Assembly: GCA_009809945.1 (NCBI GenBank)
Contig: WTPW01000159.1
Location: 316,786 to 380,785, forward strand
Source: Gigaspora margarita
Taxonomy: Eukaryota > Glomeromycota > Glomeromycetes > Diversisporales > Gigasporaceae
Length of the DNA stretch: 64,000 nucleotides
Direction of reading: 5' to 3'
Shown here: positions 1 to 11,812 of the stretch, one piece after another
How the letters are laid out: each line of letters starts with the position of its first letter
How positions within the stretch are numbered: the first letter of the stretch is position 1
The notes under the pieces: generated by a model
Databases searched by the model: none
The model's input: the letters and a program-made list of their open reading frames with translations, nothing else
What the model was told of the DNA's origin: nothing
Position numbers and translations under genes: made by a program

Positions 1-1098
1 CTTAATATAGTCAAATCCCTTAATATTCAACTTAATTTTACTAAAGTTCAAGCACATTCTGATAACTCATTTAACAATATAGCAGATTCACTAGCCAAAA
101 ACCACTATACTTCATTATCAACTCTACAGCTCAATTATAATAACACCTATAACCAATACCATATATTGCAGTGGAATGACTTCTCTATAGAACATTCAAC
201 TAGATATCTTGTTAAGGATATTTGTAAAGCCCACATTATTGCTATGCGGTCTTCACAAAAACGCAATAGTGAATGGTCAGGCTTTACTCATTTAATTGAC
301 TAGAATTCTACATGGAAATACTTTAATCATAACCAAAAACCTACACACAATATTACTAATTTCAGACTTAACTACCTAAAAGCTTTTAAATGTAAAATGC
401 TTCTTAATGAACTACCATCATATTTTCACTATCACAAATTCTTTCCATACCTTTACACCAACCCTAACTGCTTTCAGTGTAATCAACCTGATTCCTACTT
501 TCACTGGCTTACCTGCAATAATCGCCTTCTAATACACAATTTTATTCAAAATACTATCCATAATATACTACAAAAGTCCAAACTTGAACTATCAAATCTT
601 GAACTACAAGAATTAGAACAGAGGCTTGCTAACCATCAAGCCTTTAGTACTTTTCAACCTTTATCTGATCTATATTATATAGAAACAATACTCAAAGGAC
701 TTATACCAATACCTATAATCCAATCTATTCAAAGCTTCAATATTTCTTATAAAATTGCATCTACTACTATTATTCAAATCTTACTAGATATTAATGAACA
801 AATCTACGATCAAATCTGGATACCCTACTGTTGCAATTTTTCTACTTGGAGAAAAAATCAAAATATACCTACTCACAATCCTTATACTAACAATAAACAA
901 ACTAATAACCATTACTCTAAATCTTATAAATACAAAAACTATACCTATAGCTGTATTTGTAGTCAACCAGATGAATTACACACTTCTTTTAGTACATGTC
1001 CACCTATTGGACAAGCAATTAGAAAAATAGATATATGGTCTACTTTTAAAGCCAAATTTAGCACTTCTACTAATTATATTTTAACTATACAAATCTAG
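1..1098 (+). pseudogene. LINE ORF2 3' part: RNase H tail and C-terminal zinc knuckle
   Basis: This is the C-terminal end of a non-LTR retrotransposon polyprotein, cut by the window start. The frame beginning at base 1 reads through an ADSLAK motif (about 82-99), typical of the end of a LINE RNase H domain. It is broken by one TAG at 301-303 (in a D-stop-N context where TGG is likely) and then stays open from 397 to 1098. From the ATG at 397, residues C25, C28, H36 and C40 form a CX2CX7HX3C knuckle, as in the tail of many fungal LINEs. A second cysteine pair (CICSQPDELH) lies near the C terminus and is shared with the minus-strand copy at 5.5 kb. Reverse transcriptase would lie upstream, outside the window. 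The ATG at 397 is probably not a real start. Confidence 0.8.
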
Positions 1099-1286
1099 GT
1101 GAGTCTTGACCACTCTAGTAGGTTTAGGTCGCAGATAAAATAGTCTGAGCTTCAATTCTTGCATATAGTTATTAAATTTTATTCAAATAATTTGTATAAA
1201 GTACAGCTAGCTTCACAGAGGCAGCTAGTTAAATTATTAATAAAGATAAAAGCAGGACCTCACCTTAATACCAAAAAAAAAAAAAG
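1099..1286 (+). mobile_element. LINE 3' UTR and poly(A) end
   Basis: Non-coding tail of the LINE above. It contains CCACTCTAGTAGGTTTAGGT, repeated in inverse orientation near 5.50 kb, and ends in CTCACCTTAATACC followed by about 13 A. The A-run marks the 3' insertion junction of a target-primed retroelement. Confidence 0.75.
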
Positions 1287-1834
1287 TTAAAGTTAATTTA
1301 CTATTAAAAATATAAAAAAATACCTTTATAAAAGCACAGTTACTTTAATAAGCACATTTTAAAAAAAGGTCTTAAGTCAAAAAATGTGTGATCTTATAGG
1401 AGGTCAATTGTATTAGTAAATCATTTCTATTAAAAAAAAAAGCAATTATTTTCTTCTTTCAAATATTGATTTAAAAATATAGAGTTTATGAAAAATAATT
1501 AGAATTTTTTTAATAGTAGAATATAGATCTATTATATAAAATAGACTCAATATTGATAATCAATATGAAAACTAGCAGCTATTAATTTTTATTAAAAGAT
1601 AATATAGAGCAGCATTAATTAAAAGAGGCTTATAGCTTTTTCCTATTTTGAGAAAATTATGTTTAAAATTTAGTGTAATGATAATAATAACAATCTATTA
1701 TTATTATAACCTGTTCTGTTAAATCAATTTATGCAAGCCAATCTTATAAGTCCTTTTTTATGACTCTGTAGCAGGAATTGACAATTAAATATCCAAATTC
1801 TATTTTAGATTATATTTAATCATATATAGCATTT
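1287..1834. other. AT-rich spacer with left arm of a degenerate inverted repeat
   Basis: No coding signal. The stretch around 1590-1655 (GCATTAATTAAAAGAGGC and flanks) is inverted at about 2505-2570, so the two sides look like the arms of an old TIR element of roughly 1.1 kb that was later hit by the SINE at 1835-2388. Ends and target duplication are not resolved. Confidence 0.4.
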
Positions 1835-2388
1835 TTTTATATTTTTTTCTCTTTCCACCTATCTTTTTGATGTCTTAGCCACCCCAGGATATTGTTATCC
1901 TGAGGCCAGATTTATTGCTTCAGCAAAGGTTACTGAAATAGCATGTGGCCCCTTATTTCATTACTGTACTTGAGAGATTACTCATGCTTGCTAAGTATGT
2001 CATTTGATGTTCCAAGTCCCTGGCCGCACAGTATAGGACCTCATTATTAGGTCATAGTTCCCTAGCTCACATGACTCACTAGCCAAATTATCTTTTTATT
2101 CTAATATTCAATGTTCATGTTATCCTTTTATAATGGATGGTCCTTATGTTTATGATATTTCTTGTCAGTTTATTTCTTTTCCTGAATGTTACATGACTTA
2201 TTGGCTATGTCATACAACTTGTTGTTGTTGTAATATCTTGTTCGGAATGAAAAATATGTGCAACTCCTCATTATAGATTATTACTACTCATGGCACTGGC
2301 ATAGATTTTGTCATCTTCTAGACTTGAACTGGCAACCTTGCAAGTGCGACCCTGGAGTACTAACTACTGTGCTATCAACCCATGGGTC
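1835..2388 (-). mobile_element. tRNA-headed SINE with 14-bp target duplication
   Basis: On the minus strand the element opens with GACCCATGGGTTGATAGC, an A-box-like TAGCACAGTAGTTAGT and a B-box-like GTTGCCAGTTCAAGTC. This is the layout of a tRNA-derived RNA polymerase III promoter. It is flanked by CATATATAGCATTT at 1821-1834 and 2389-2402 (perfect 14 bp), and its T-rich end on the plus strand is the A-tail. It shares its head with the copies at 4046 and 30912. Confidence 0.85.
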
Positions 2389-2947
2389 CATATATAGCAT
2401 TTCAAAAAGCAGGTATTGATAAAAATTTTATTATATAAATTGATGCTTTAAATATTAAATTCTATAAAAGAATATCTGCTTTATATAATAGTATAGTTAG
2501 CTCATTTTGCAAAAAAAAGGCTATAAGCCTCTTTTTAATTAATACTACTCTATATAATAAATATTTTATTTGTCACTTTTTGGTCACTATTATTATTTAG
2601 ATCATTATTAAATTATTAATATTTTTTGCTATATTTTGAGTATACTTTATATAGTTATTTATAAAATAGATAAATCTATTTATAACAGAATGCTATATAA
2701 TACCTATATTCTATAACTCAAAATTTTACTAGGGTAACCCTATTGCACTTTAACAAAAAATTATTCTCTTTCAATTTTGTATTAATTTTAACTTTAACTC
2801 TAATTATAATTCTAATTCTAATATTAATACTAATCTTATAGCTATTATATAATATTTTGTTACAAATAGATTTTTTTTTATAAAATAAAGCTCAATAAAT
2901 AAAAATATATAGTAATAAATTTATTTGGTATATAATAATTACAAATA
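2389..2947. other. AT-rich spacer, right arm of degenerate inverted repeat
   Basis: Contains the inverted partner (about 2505-2570) of the 1590-1655 arm. Nothing else is recognisable and no frame longer than chance is seen. Confidence 0.35.
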
Positions 2948-3364
2948 TGGTACAAGACATCTATACTCAACAGTTACACAAGGTGTTTCAATTTTTCAAA
3001 TAGCTATAACTTTTTATCTAAGAAGTTTTAAAAAAATCTGACCAGTAACTTTATAGAGCTATATCAGCTCTATATGTATGCCAAATATCTTTTCAAAATC
3101 TTATTACTATAAAAAGTTTTAGCAATTTGAAAAGTAAAATTTTATATGTAAATTTATAAATTTACATATAAAATTTCAATTTTCAAATTGCTAAAACTTT
3201 TTACAGTGATGAGATTTTGAAAAGATATTTGGCATACATGTAGAGCTGATATAGCTCTATAAAGTTACTAGTCAGATTTTTTTAAAACTTCTTAGATAAA
3301 AAGTTATAGCTGTTTGAAAATTGAAACACCTTGTGTAACTGTTGAGTATAGATGTCTTGCACCA
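2948..3364. mobile_element. Full-length hairpin (foldback) element, 417 bp
   Basis: The whole segment is one near-perfect palindrome: TGGTACAAGACATCTATACT at the left pairs with its inverse ending at 3364, with the centre near 3156 (GTAAATTTATAAATTTAC). TA dinucleotides flank both ends, as with Tc1/mariner-type insertions. It has no coding capacity and is best described as a non-autonomous foldback MITE. Only one copy is seen here. Confidence 0.75.
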
Positions 3365-4027
3365 TATCTAATAAATAAGCAAATTTTATAAACTTGTAAA
3401 TTCAATTTAGCTATATATTCTGTTAAACATTTGGTTATAAGTTTATAAAATTTGGGTATAATATTAGATAAAATATTATCAAAAGATTATAATAAGTAAG
3501 ATTCTAAAATTGAAGTATAAAAAAGAACTATTATGCTTATTTTCAATTTAGAAATATAGTTATATTTTTACATTAGAAAGGCCTTCTTTTACTCCTTACT
3601 ATAACAACAACATAGCTATAGAAATTCTTTATCAGTTTATAGTAGTGTCCAAGAGGCAGGTATAATTTCTTAGTTTGTAAAAAACTATACTCTTCTTGGA
3701 GGGCAGTTAGTAAGATTATTTATATTTAACAATAGTTTTTTTTATTAATAATAATAATAGGGCTATCCTTATGCTTCTATTTCTAAGAAATCCTGTTACA
3801 AATATATAATAAATAAGAAGAGAAGTGTGGGTCTCTTGGTCTGACTTGACTAAGAAAATTTTGTGTCTTTAAATATATTTTAAAATAATCATTATAAGTA
3901 TTAATTTATAATAGTAAATATTACAATTCTTACAAATAATAGAAATGTATAAGCATTATAAGCATTATAAGCAGTATAAGCATTATAAGCAGTATAAACT
4001 ATTCTAAAATTTCTAACTTCTCAAAAT
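3365..4027. other. AT-rich spacer with short tandem repeat
   Basis: No gene is seen. About 3948-4000 holds five to six copies of a 10-mer AAGCATTATA/AAGCAGTATA. The 3560-3830 part shows weak inverse similarity to 31.66-31.80 kb and might be an LTR remnant, but I could not define ends. Confidence 0.35.
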
Positions 4028-4045
4028 AATAATATACAAAATATA

Positions 4046-4629
4046 GACCTTAGGGTCAATAGCTTAGTAGTTAAGCTTCTAAGGTCACTAATTGAAGGTT
4101 GCCAGTTCAAGTTTGCCTAAGAGCAGATGTGAATTTGTGTTAGGACCTAATATGGAATAACCAAAGTCACCAACTTAGCCATAAGGCTGTGAGGATCATG
4201 TAACAGTATGTCAGTGGCAGCATTCGGGCTGTGATAATAGGACCAGTGGGATAGGCCATAAATGGTACTATATTTCGTGGGAGTTGAGCCCAGTGCAACT
4301 TCTAAGGGATAAGTGGCAGAGCGCTAGCAGGTCTATATGGAAATAGGTGGAAATAAAACACCGCAAGAAGACAGGAACCCAGAACATCAATTGACGGATA
4401 CACCCCATATGGACTTGGTAGTTGCTAGTGCTAACTGGACTAACTGACAAAAAGCATCCCTGAAATATTGTATGATGTATTGGGCTAGATGGTAGTGGTA
4501 GTGGTTTAAGGTACGCCCTGACCACAAGTGGAAGCCGAGGTGACTGCGCTCCATTATGTTTAACATTTGCAGTCCAACGGTCAGTGGGGTTAATAAGTCA
4601 GGTTTAGAAGTGAAGAAAGTAAAAAAAAA
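4046..4629 (+). mobile_element. tRNA-headed SINE with perfect 18-bp target duplication
   Basis: Begins GACCTTAGGGTCAATAGC, with A-box-like ATAGCTTAGTAGTTAAG and B-box-like GGTTGCCAGTTCAAGTT at about 4105, and ends in a run of 10 A. Flanked by AATAATATACAAAATATA at 4028-4045 and 4630-4647. The perfect long duplication and clean ends suggest one of the younger SINE insertions here. Short open frames on its minus strand are not genes. Confidence 0.9.
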
Positions 4630-4647
4630 AATAATATACAAAATATA

Positions 4648-4989
4648 ATAATAAAATAATAAAATAAAATAATACTAAATATAATAATAATAAATCTTCC
4701 TTCTATAATATTTCTGTTCCCTTAAGAAAATTTACTCTATAAATTCTTTTTTTAATTCTTCAATCAAAGCAGTATAGACTTAGTCTTTTAACTTTATTAT
4801 TTGAGTTATAGAAAGGTGTTTGGTTTGATGGATTAAGTCTTTAGAGCAATCATAAAAATTTTTCTGATTTGTTGAGCTTTTTTCCAGATATTTTGGGTTT
4901 TCATTCTTCTTTTATTTTTTGAATTTGTTTTCTAATCTGAGTTCAGTGTTCTGTATATTTTTCTATTATTGTTTCTAAGTAGAAATATG
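4648..4989. other. AT-rich spacer
   Basis: AATAATA microsatellite at about 4640-4690, then T-rich sequence. No gene or element ends are seen. Confidence 0.5.
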
Positions 4990-5277
4990 GGGCCTTTGCA
5001 GTAGAAAGGGCTGATACTGGTTTATATACAATTTTGAAAAATCATATGAACTGATCCAGGTTAATTAAAAATTTCATGATTTAATTGCACAGTTGTATTA
5101 GACAATCCTGTGATATATAAAACTCTAAAAAAATTTTTTTAAATATCTCAATTTTTTATTATGCAAATCAATTTTCATTATAATTGAAAAATGTAGCCTG
5201 TGTTGAAATATATTTGAATACAACAAAAACTTAATTTTTATTTTTGGGCAGTATCAGCCTTTCTATTGCAAAGGCCC
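4990..5277. mobile_element. Small TIR element, 288 bp
   Basis: Terminal inverted repeats of about 30 bp start GGGCCTTTGCA and run to the GATACTG motif on both sides. AATATG occurs directly at each flank (4984-4989, 5278-5283) as a likely target duplication. The interior is AT-rich and non-coding. Superfamily is not determined. Confidence 0.7.
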
Positions 5278-5339
5278 AATATGCTTCAATGGCCTGTATC
5301 TGTTTGCATTATGATTGTTTGAATTTGGGTAACTCTTTT

Positions 5340-6360
5340 AATATTTTATTTTGTTTTTTTTTGTTGTTAAGGTGAGGTTTTGCCTTTATCTTTATTAATA
5401 ATATGTGTGAGATTCCTTATAGGGTTTCTCAAGTTACAAGTTATTATACAAGAATTAAGACTCAGACTATAGATAAACTAATTTTATCTAAATTATCTAC
5501 AACCTAAACCTACTAGAGTGGTTAAAACTCATCTAGATTTGGATGTGGAGAATTGAGTTAGTAGAAAAGCTATATTTGATCCAATTGCATAACCAAATGT
5601 CTATTTTTTTAAGTGCTAGTCCAAGAAGTGGGCAGGTATTAGTAATGTCCTCATGTAGCTGGTCTGGTAAGCCACATATACAATTATAAGTATATAGAGC
5701 TTTGTTGTAAGAGAATATATATAAAGATTTAGTAAATGTAGAGCATGAAAATTGTTGTAATAGGTTTTGTGAAGATTATTAGTGTGCAAGTTTTATATAG
5801 TATGGTTTCCATAAATGTTCATAAATGTTTTGTGAAATGAGCAGAAGAAGTTTAACAATAGTATTGGATGCATTTTTGTAAGAGATATCTTTAATATTTT
5901 ATCAACTTGTGCAGTTTATGTTTCTCTAAGAAAAAAGTTGGTTTGAATAGTTTTTTGAAGATTGTGGATCTGAGCAACAATTATGTAATGGCCTTAGGCT
6001 TTTCCATCAAGACTGCAGATAATATGTCTTCTATATTTTTATCAAATGTTCTTAATAAGTCATCAAGTTCATTAGAAGGTTTTGTCTCTTCTGTTAAAGT
6101 AATGTCAATTACTTGTTCTAGATTTTGAGCATCCTATAGAATTACATTTTGGCTAAAAATTACTAAATTGTATTGGGCAGTAGGGTCTTGTCTCCAAATA
6201 GAGAGAAATTTCGAAGAGCCAATATAGTATTAGATAGTAAAATAGTAGATTTCATTTTAGAAAATTTTAATAATATATTTGGAAATTTTAATCAGAGTCT
6301 AGAGTTATATATATGTAATAAAGTAATACAAAAATTTTCATGGGTAGTGTACAAAGTTTT
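5340..6360 (-). pseudogene. Second LINE 3' end, inverse orientation, 5'-truncated
   Basis: Same family as the LINE at 1-1286. The A-tail is at about 5342-5365 (T-run on the plus strand), next to the conserved 3' UTR motif CCTACTAGAGTGG. Coding sequence on the minus strand ends at a TAG (5535-5533). The last ~60 codons upstream are open and match the + copy, including the CICGLPDQLHED cysteine pair and CPLLGLALKKIDIW. Further upstream the frame is broken by several stops and shifts. The left part of the ORF abuts the 3' end of the Ty3-type fossil near 6362, consistent with 5' truncation on insertion. Confidence 0.75.
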
Positions 6361-6361
6361 A

Positions 6362-7480
6362 TACTAATATCACTCCCTTTACAATAAATTTCTTCCAGAA
6401 ATTTCTAATTTTCAATCACAATTATTGTTGGTTCCCAAGTTGGTTTCTCATAATACTTAGACAGTTTGTTACTATTATAGTATTTTGTAATGTCTTTCCT
6501 TTCATATCACAAAGTTTATATGTGCTATTATTTAGTTTTTCTTTGATTATGAAAGGTTCAGCTCTTTTGTCCTCAAATTTAGCAGATTGGGACATTTCTA
6601 ATTCTTTTTGTTGTATTTATACTTTATCACCAATCTCAAAAATTTTTTCATTTATCTTTTTGGCAAAGCATTTCTTCTGTTACTATTGTGATTGTCTAGT
6701 ATTTTCTTTGGCTTATTCTTGTAAAATTGGTAATTTTTCTATTAGCTTATAAGCTTATTGTAATATACTGTCTTATATATTTATTTCATTATTCATATTA
6801 TCTATAGAGTGTACTGGAATAAGTGCTTCTATGGGTAGTATTGCTTGTTTTCTATAACCTAAATGGAATGAAGTATATCTAGTAGTAGTATGTCTTTTCA
6901 TTTAGTAAGCTAATAGGACAGCAGGTATATGTAAATCCCAATCATTATCTTCTTTCACTTTTGTAAGAGATTCACATAATGTTTGGTTAAGTCTTTCAAC
7001 CATTTATTAGTTAGTAAATGATACAGTAAAGAGAATTAATACTTAATGAGAAACATTTTATATAATATTCATATGGTTTTACTAATAAAGTTTTTTTTTA
7101 ATCTAAGAGTATAATTTTTGAAGTTCTATGCCTACAGAGAATTTCTTCTAAAATAATAAATTAAGTGAGAGTATTGGCTTTGGCATCTGGTATAGCACAG
7201 GCTTTTGACCATCTTGTAAGGTAATTTATAGCAACTATAATATAATAATTGTTTTGAGTAGTTATTAATAAAGGCCCTATAAGGACAATTCCAATTCTTT
7301 CAAAAGCAGAATTGGACAAAGAGGTTTCTTTCTTCATTCTTTTTGTCTCTTCTGATATATCTAACAGGTTTTTACATATTCTTGAATATCTCAATATATT
7401 TGGTTCCAATAATATTGTTAAGCTATTGTAATACATAGCATCAGTTTCTAAATGTCCAGCAGTAGGATGTTTATACATAA
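6362..7480 (-). mobile_element. Ty3-type fossil: integrase and chromodomain-like tail
   Basis: The 3' part of pol. The integrase core is recognisable around 7160-7470 (an IGPL..TTQNN..I.VAI.YLTRW context), and a chromodomain-like end lies at about 6370-6470. The hAT element at 7481-9612 inserted at its upstream side. Broken. Confidence 0.8.
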
Positions 7481-7679
7481 CAGTGATGGTAATTGACCTG
7501 GTCATTTGAAAATTTTTCAAATGACCTCAAATGACCCTTAAATGACTGGTCATTATCAGTCATTCAGATTTTGGGTCATTTGGAAATGACTTGTGACCAA
7601 ATGACCACGGTTATTTCAAAATGACCGTGGTCATTTGAGGGTCATTTGGTCATTAGGTAATTGTGCATATAGAGTTTTT

Positions 7680-7912
7680 TTTCAAAATTCTCATGATTGT
7701 ACGAAAGCAGAATTTTTAAAATTTTGATAGTTGCACAAAAATTTTCAAAATTTCATATTGTGCAAGACTTAATGGGCAGATTTTTTTAAAAAATTCTTAT
7801 AGTTGCGCAAAAAACTTTATTAAAACAGAAATTTTTTGAAATTCTCAAGTTGTGCGAAAGTTTATATTAGGTCGGCAACTTTTTCAAAATTCTCATAGTT
7901 ATGCGAATGACT
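7680..7912. repeat. Degenerate ~28-bp tandem repeat
   Basis: Five or so copies of a unit like TTTTCAAAATTCTCATAGTT followed by GTGCGAAAG, inside the hAT-like element. Confidence 0.55.
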
Positions 7913-8771
7913 ATATTATTAAAATACTTAAAAATATAATAAAGAAAAAAGCTGCATATTATAATTATTTCGCTACCTATTCAATGCTATCACCCATTTT
8001 TTTGTAGCCTTGTGAGTATTTTCAGGAATATAAGACTCAATTTTTCGTCAATTCCTCGTCAGTAGATAAGTAATCACCACAGGCTTTAGTATTTGGCTTT
8101 CTTTTTTCCTAATAAAATTAAATTTGATTTTTTTTTTCAGAATTTCACTTTAATACTAAATTATAACCTACCATCTGGAAAAATTGCTACAGGATTTAAA
8201 GATAACTTGGATCGGTGTTGGTAAGTATTACAGACATGAATTAGCATTGGCAGGTAGGACTTGGAATTTCATTGACACATACTGATTGCAAGATTTAGTA
8301 AAAGTCTTTAAAAGCTAGATGTATAACACTATGAGACTTATAATATATGTGCACACTTCAGATTTGTAACTAAAGAGGCAATACCTCAAATTTCAAAGTG
8401 TATATTCTTGGGCACAGCAAAAGAATTAAAAGCGCCAAAAAAAAGATTATCAGATGAAAATCTGTTTGTACCATTGTTTAAAAGTCAAATGCATCACACA
8501 ATTACATATTAATTTTTGAATCACTGATCGTTATAAAAAAAAATAAATCTGTTATTACATGCTACGCAGCAATAACTGTCATATCGTGTGTTTAAAATCT
8601 ACTGACCCTTTACCAGTAATGCTTCACATGTCCCACATATAAAGGGATCAACCCAAAACAACTTATAGATTCAAATGCTTTTATATAGAGAAAAAACGGC
8701 ACTCTTCCTATAGCTGCAAAGAGAATTGGCATATATGCTCATGCCAATATAGGTGGGTTTTCATTCTTATT

Positions 8772-8935
8772 ATGGTTCTTGTCCTTGCCTGCCACTTGCA
8801 GTCGCGGAGCCAAAAATAAAACTGGTCCTTGCACTGCCACTTGTAGCCGCAGAGCCACATACATGCACTGCTACTACAGTTGTGGAGCTGAACAACAGGT
8901 CCTTGTACTGCTACTGCAGCCGTAGAGCCTGATAT
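8772..8935. repeat. GC-richer tandem repeat (about 4 units of 35-50 bp)
   Basis: Units share GGTCCTTGCACTGCCACTTG, then GTAGCCGCAGAGCC, with growing divergence. Base composition is clearly above the surrounding AT-rich DNA, so this may be captured or formerly coding sequence. No convincing frame spans it. Confidence 0.6.
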
Positions 8936-9431
8936 AACAACATTACTTGCTTGGCTTCAGGAGAGTAAGGGAGGGCAATAGAGCCAGCCTTCACAAGGCG
9001 AGCAATAGTGAAAAGAAAGATAACCTTCTTCACTGAGACCATTTACTTTAAATACTCATTTTTTCTCTTTTCATATCACTGATTTGTCCTTGATTATAGC
9101 CATTATCCCTTACCCCTGCCACTGATCTAACAATACTCATAACAATGTGAATTTCAAAAATTATATGCCAGTCCCAAATTACCTGTAATTACAAGTTACA
9201 AAAAATCAAAACAATAATCAAAGAAATATATATAAAAAATCCAGAACATAACCAGTCATAAAGTCATCTGATTTCACAATAATAATCGCCCTGTCACTTC
9301 ATTGACAGGCTTTTCAAAATAATAAATAGTATTTGCAAAATGATTCTTACCTATTTTAACCATAATCAGCCATAATGGGAATATTTATTAATTATAATGT
9401 ACTGTATAAGCACGAAATAACGTGCAGGGTA

Positions 9432-9500
9432 TGATTTCGAATTTCAGCCTAAATTAAGCTTAATTCAGGCCAAAATTCGAATTAATGCCCCTGCGCGATC
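9432..9500. repeat. Short palindrome shared with 22.5 kb
   Basis: Hairpin centred on TTAAGCTTAA with arms ATTTCGAATTTCAGCC and GGCCAAAATTCGAAT. A diverged copy of the same hairpin lies at about 22501-22560. Confidence 0.55.
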
Positions 9501-9612
9501 CACCAATCAAATTCAAATAACCCACTAGGTCATTTCACCTTTGAAATGACCCAATGACCGGTCATTTGTTATTTGGGTCATTTGGGTCATTTCAGATCAT
9601 TTACCATTACTG

Positions 9613-9674
9613 ATACATTATGTATAAGATTAGTTTGATTTTTATTTATTTGATAAATCAAAGGGAGTTTTCTG
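9613..9674 (-). mobile_element. Ty3-type fossil: short pol fragment between two insertions
   Basis: Sixty bases of pol left between the hAT-like element and the SINE. Assigned by position and by the target duplications on both sides. Confidence 0.5.
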
Positions 9675-9693
9675 AATCTTTTCTATTCTTTTT

Positions 9694-10318
9694 TTTTTTT
9701 ATTTTAATCCTAGATCATAGCTAGGAGTGCAGCTGGCGCTTCTTTTATTAAGGTCTTTTAGTTATGGGAACCCAACAGACCCGGGCCCCTTACATTATTA
9801 TATTTACACATTTACTTGGTAATAATCTATCTATATACTTTTTTATTGTTACTTTTTTGACCATGGCTAACCGGTACTAAGCCATCCTATTTATTTTATT
9901 GTTCTAACCAGTTTCAACCGACTGACCCATTCTTTATATCGGGGGATTTAACCGAAATTCTTCTTATACCAGAGATACCTGGTGGTGTCTTCGGCTCCTG
10001 GCCCATTTTGACTCTTCTAGAATTTTTTCATCCCTGAGGTAAATACTACGCTTTTTATTGCAACCCCGTTAGGGCAGACTACTCCATATTCTGTCCAAAT
10101 CATCCTGGAACGGTCATCCTTCCATTTCAGGTAAGATCTGGTTAATTAACAGCAAATACAGCAACAACAAACTCGACGACAACGTACTGTGCCATCCAAA
10201 CATGGTCCTAACAACCTAGTTCAAGCAATCTACTCCATGATCTAATATAGCTATTCTGTAATCTCTATAACTTGAACTGGCGACATTGCATTTGAATCGA
10301 CTGGTGTTCTGGGAGTGC
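9694..10318 (-). mobile_element. 5'-truncated SINE with 19-bp target duplication
   Basis: Flanked by AATCTTTTCTATTCTTTTT at 9675-9693 and 10319-10337. On the minus strand the head keeps the B-box region (GTCGCCAGTTCAAGTTA) but lacks a clear A-box, so it is probably 5'-truncated. The A-tail is next to the left duplication. Inserted in the RNase H-integrase interval of the Ty3-type fossil. Confidence 0.8.
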
Positions 10319-10337
10319 AATCTTTTCTATTCTTTTT

Positions 10338-10793
10338 ATATAGTAGTATATATTTAATTTCAAAATATTGGGCCTAATTAATTAATTGTCACTTTCGATA
10401 GTCTGTAAATTCTTCTGGTATTTTGTCTAATTCTAGATAAACTTATAGTTGGTTATATTGATCTAAATTCATAATTTGGGTAATTTAGCTATTTGGATTA
10501 GTAGGCATGATAAGGTATCAACATTAGAGTAAATTCTTCTTGGTTTATACAAAATTTCAAAATTATAAGGTTGGAGTTTAAGAATCCAATTCTTTCTCTG
10601 GGTTTAGCAAAGCATAACTATTCAATACTAAGTGGTCTATAACTAAGATAAACTGAGTAGCACCTAAACATTTATAAAAATGTTCAATAGCCCATACTAT
10701 AGCAGCACATTCCAATTTGGTAGCACTATAGTTTACTTTTTCTTTTTATAGGCTTTTGCTAGTATAAACAATTGAGTGTTCTTTTTGGTTGTA
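10338..10793 (-). mobile_element. Ty3-type fossil: RNase H part of pol
   Basis: Minus-strand translation shows the Ty3-type RNase H context (WAIEHFYK.LGATQFIL..DH..L) around 10610-10710. Bounded by a SINE and a TIR element. Broken. Confidence 0.75.
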
Positions 10794-11126
10794 TAGTGCA
10801 TGCAGCCTAATCACATCAAATATTTTATATAAAACATAAAATTGCAAAGGCTTTTTATCTAAAAGTTCATTTGCAAAAAATTTAATATATTTAAGTAGTA
10901 TTTGACAAGCTCTATTCAACTATGTATTTAGTTTTAAACTTTTTAAAACTTTTATCAAGAAAATTTTAATTTTTAAAAAAAGCTATTTTAAAAATTTTAG
11001 CACAAATATAAAAAAAATAAAAAACATATAAAAAATTTAACCAATTAGATTCATTCTTATAAGTAAATGATTGACAAAATTTTAGCACTATCAATATGAT
11101 TTGATGTGACTAGGCTGCGCGCACTA
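10794..11126. mobile_element. TIR element (MITE), 333 bp, TA-flanked
   Basis: Ends TAGTGCATGCAGCCTAATCA and the inverse of TAGTGCGCGCAGCCTAGTCA, flanked by TA. The ~30-bp TIRs are about 90% alike and the interior is non-coding. Confidence 0.75.
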
Positions 11127-11812
11127 TAGTCTATCTGACTAAGGTAGTACTAAATCTATAATAAGTAGAACTCTACATAGGCCAAGCAGAGTTAGGTGGT
11201 ACTAATACCCTATCCCTATCCATTTATGTAAGGGCTCACCTTCCAAGCCCTTATTCTTGCCAAAGGGCTCAAAATATAATATCCTATCTGGCCAATAGAG
11301 CCTATAGGTACTTATAGATACCCATGGGCTTAGATACTAATGTGAAGAGCCCATAACAAAAGGATGCTTTGGATCAACTAATGAAATTTTGAGATTTTAT
11401 ACAATAACCAAATAATAAATAAGGGTGAATCTATTTGTAACTGTGGTTACAGTTCTGAGCCAATCAAATTGCTAAATTAGGTATGACAAAAAAATTCAAA
11501 AAATCACAAATCACAATAACTTCAAATTGTGCCTATAAAACCAATATTTTTTTCTAGCTAAAAATACTTCTTGAGATATTATATTATATAATAAACCTTC
11601 TTCTAACTCTAAATCTAATCCTAATCCTAATCTGGTTACTGTCACCACTAGTAACAAGCACATTTTTTTAACAAATAAATATATTTATAAAAACAAGTTT
11701 TAATAATTAAATCTATTAATAAAAAAGTGCTTAATTTCAGAACAACTCTTTCTGATGATTCCTCGTACCAAACTTTCCAAGAAAACTGACCTATGAAAAC
11801 TCTATAGTTAAC
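11127..11812. other. Unassigned spacer with a GC-richer patch
   Basis: 11140-11380 has more GC than its surroundings but no frame I can support. The rest is AT-rich. I could not find a matching inverted partner. Confidence 0.3.

Larger units (their letters stand above)
7481..9612. mobile_element. Non-autonomous hAT-like element, 2.13 kb
   Basis: Ends read CAGTGATGGTAATTGACCTG on the left and the inverse of CAGTAATGGTAAATGATCTG on the right. The 8-bp flanks ATACATAA (7473-7480) and ATACATTA (9613-9620) differ at one base. Subterminal regions (7495-7660, 9520-9600) are packed with the motif AATGACC/GGTCATT in both orientations. No transposase is seen. Inside are a degenerate ~28-bp tandem repeat (7680-7912), a GC-richer tandem repeat (8772-8935) and a palindrome (9432-9500). 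A related element lies at 47.6-48.8 kb. It splits the integrase of the Ty3-type fossil. Confidence 0.85.

Noticed and set aside
2290-2390. tRNA genes at the SINE heads
   Set aside because: A and B boxes are present but no cloverleaf with a paired acceptor stem. The sequences are inside elements with target duplications.
3560-3830. LTR of the Ty3-type fossil
   Set aside because: Only weak inverse similarity to 31.66-31.80 kb; no TG...CA ends or flanking duplication could be set.
4268-4641. Two minus-strand frames of 84-85 codons
   Set aside because: Fully inside the SINE at 4046-4629.
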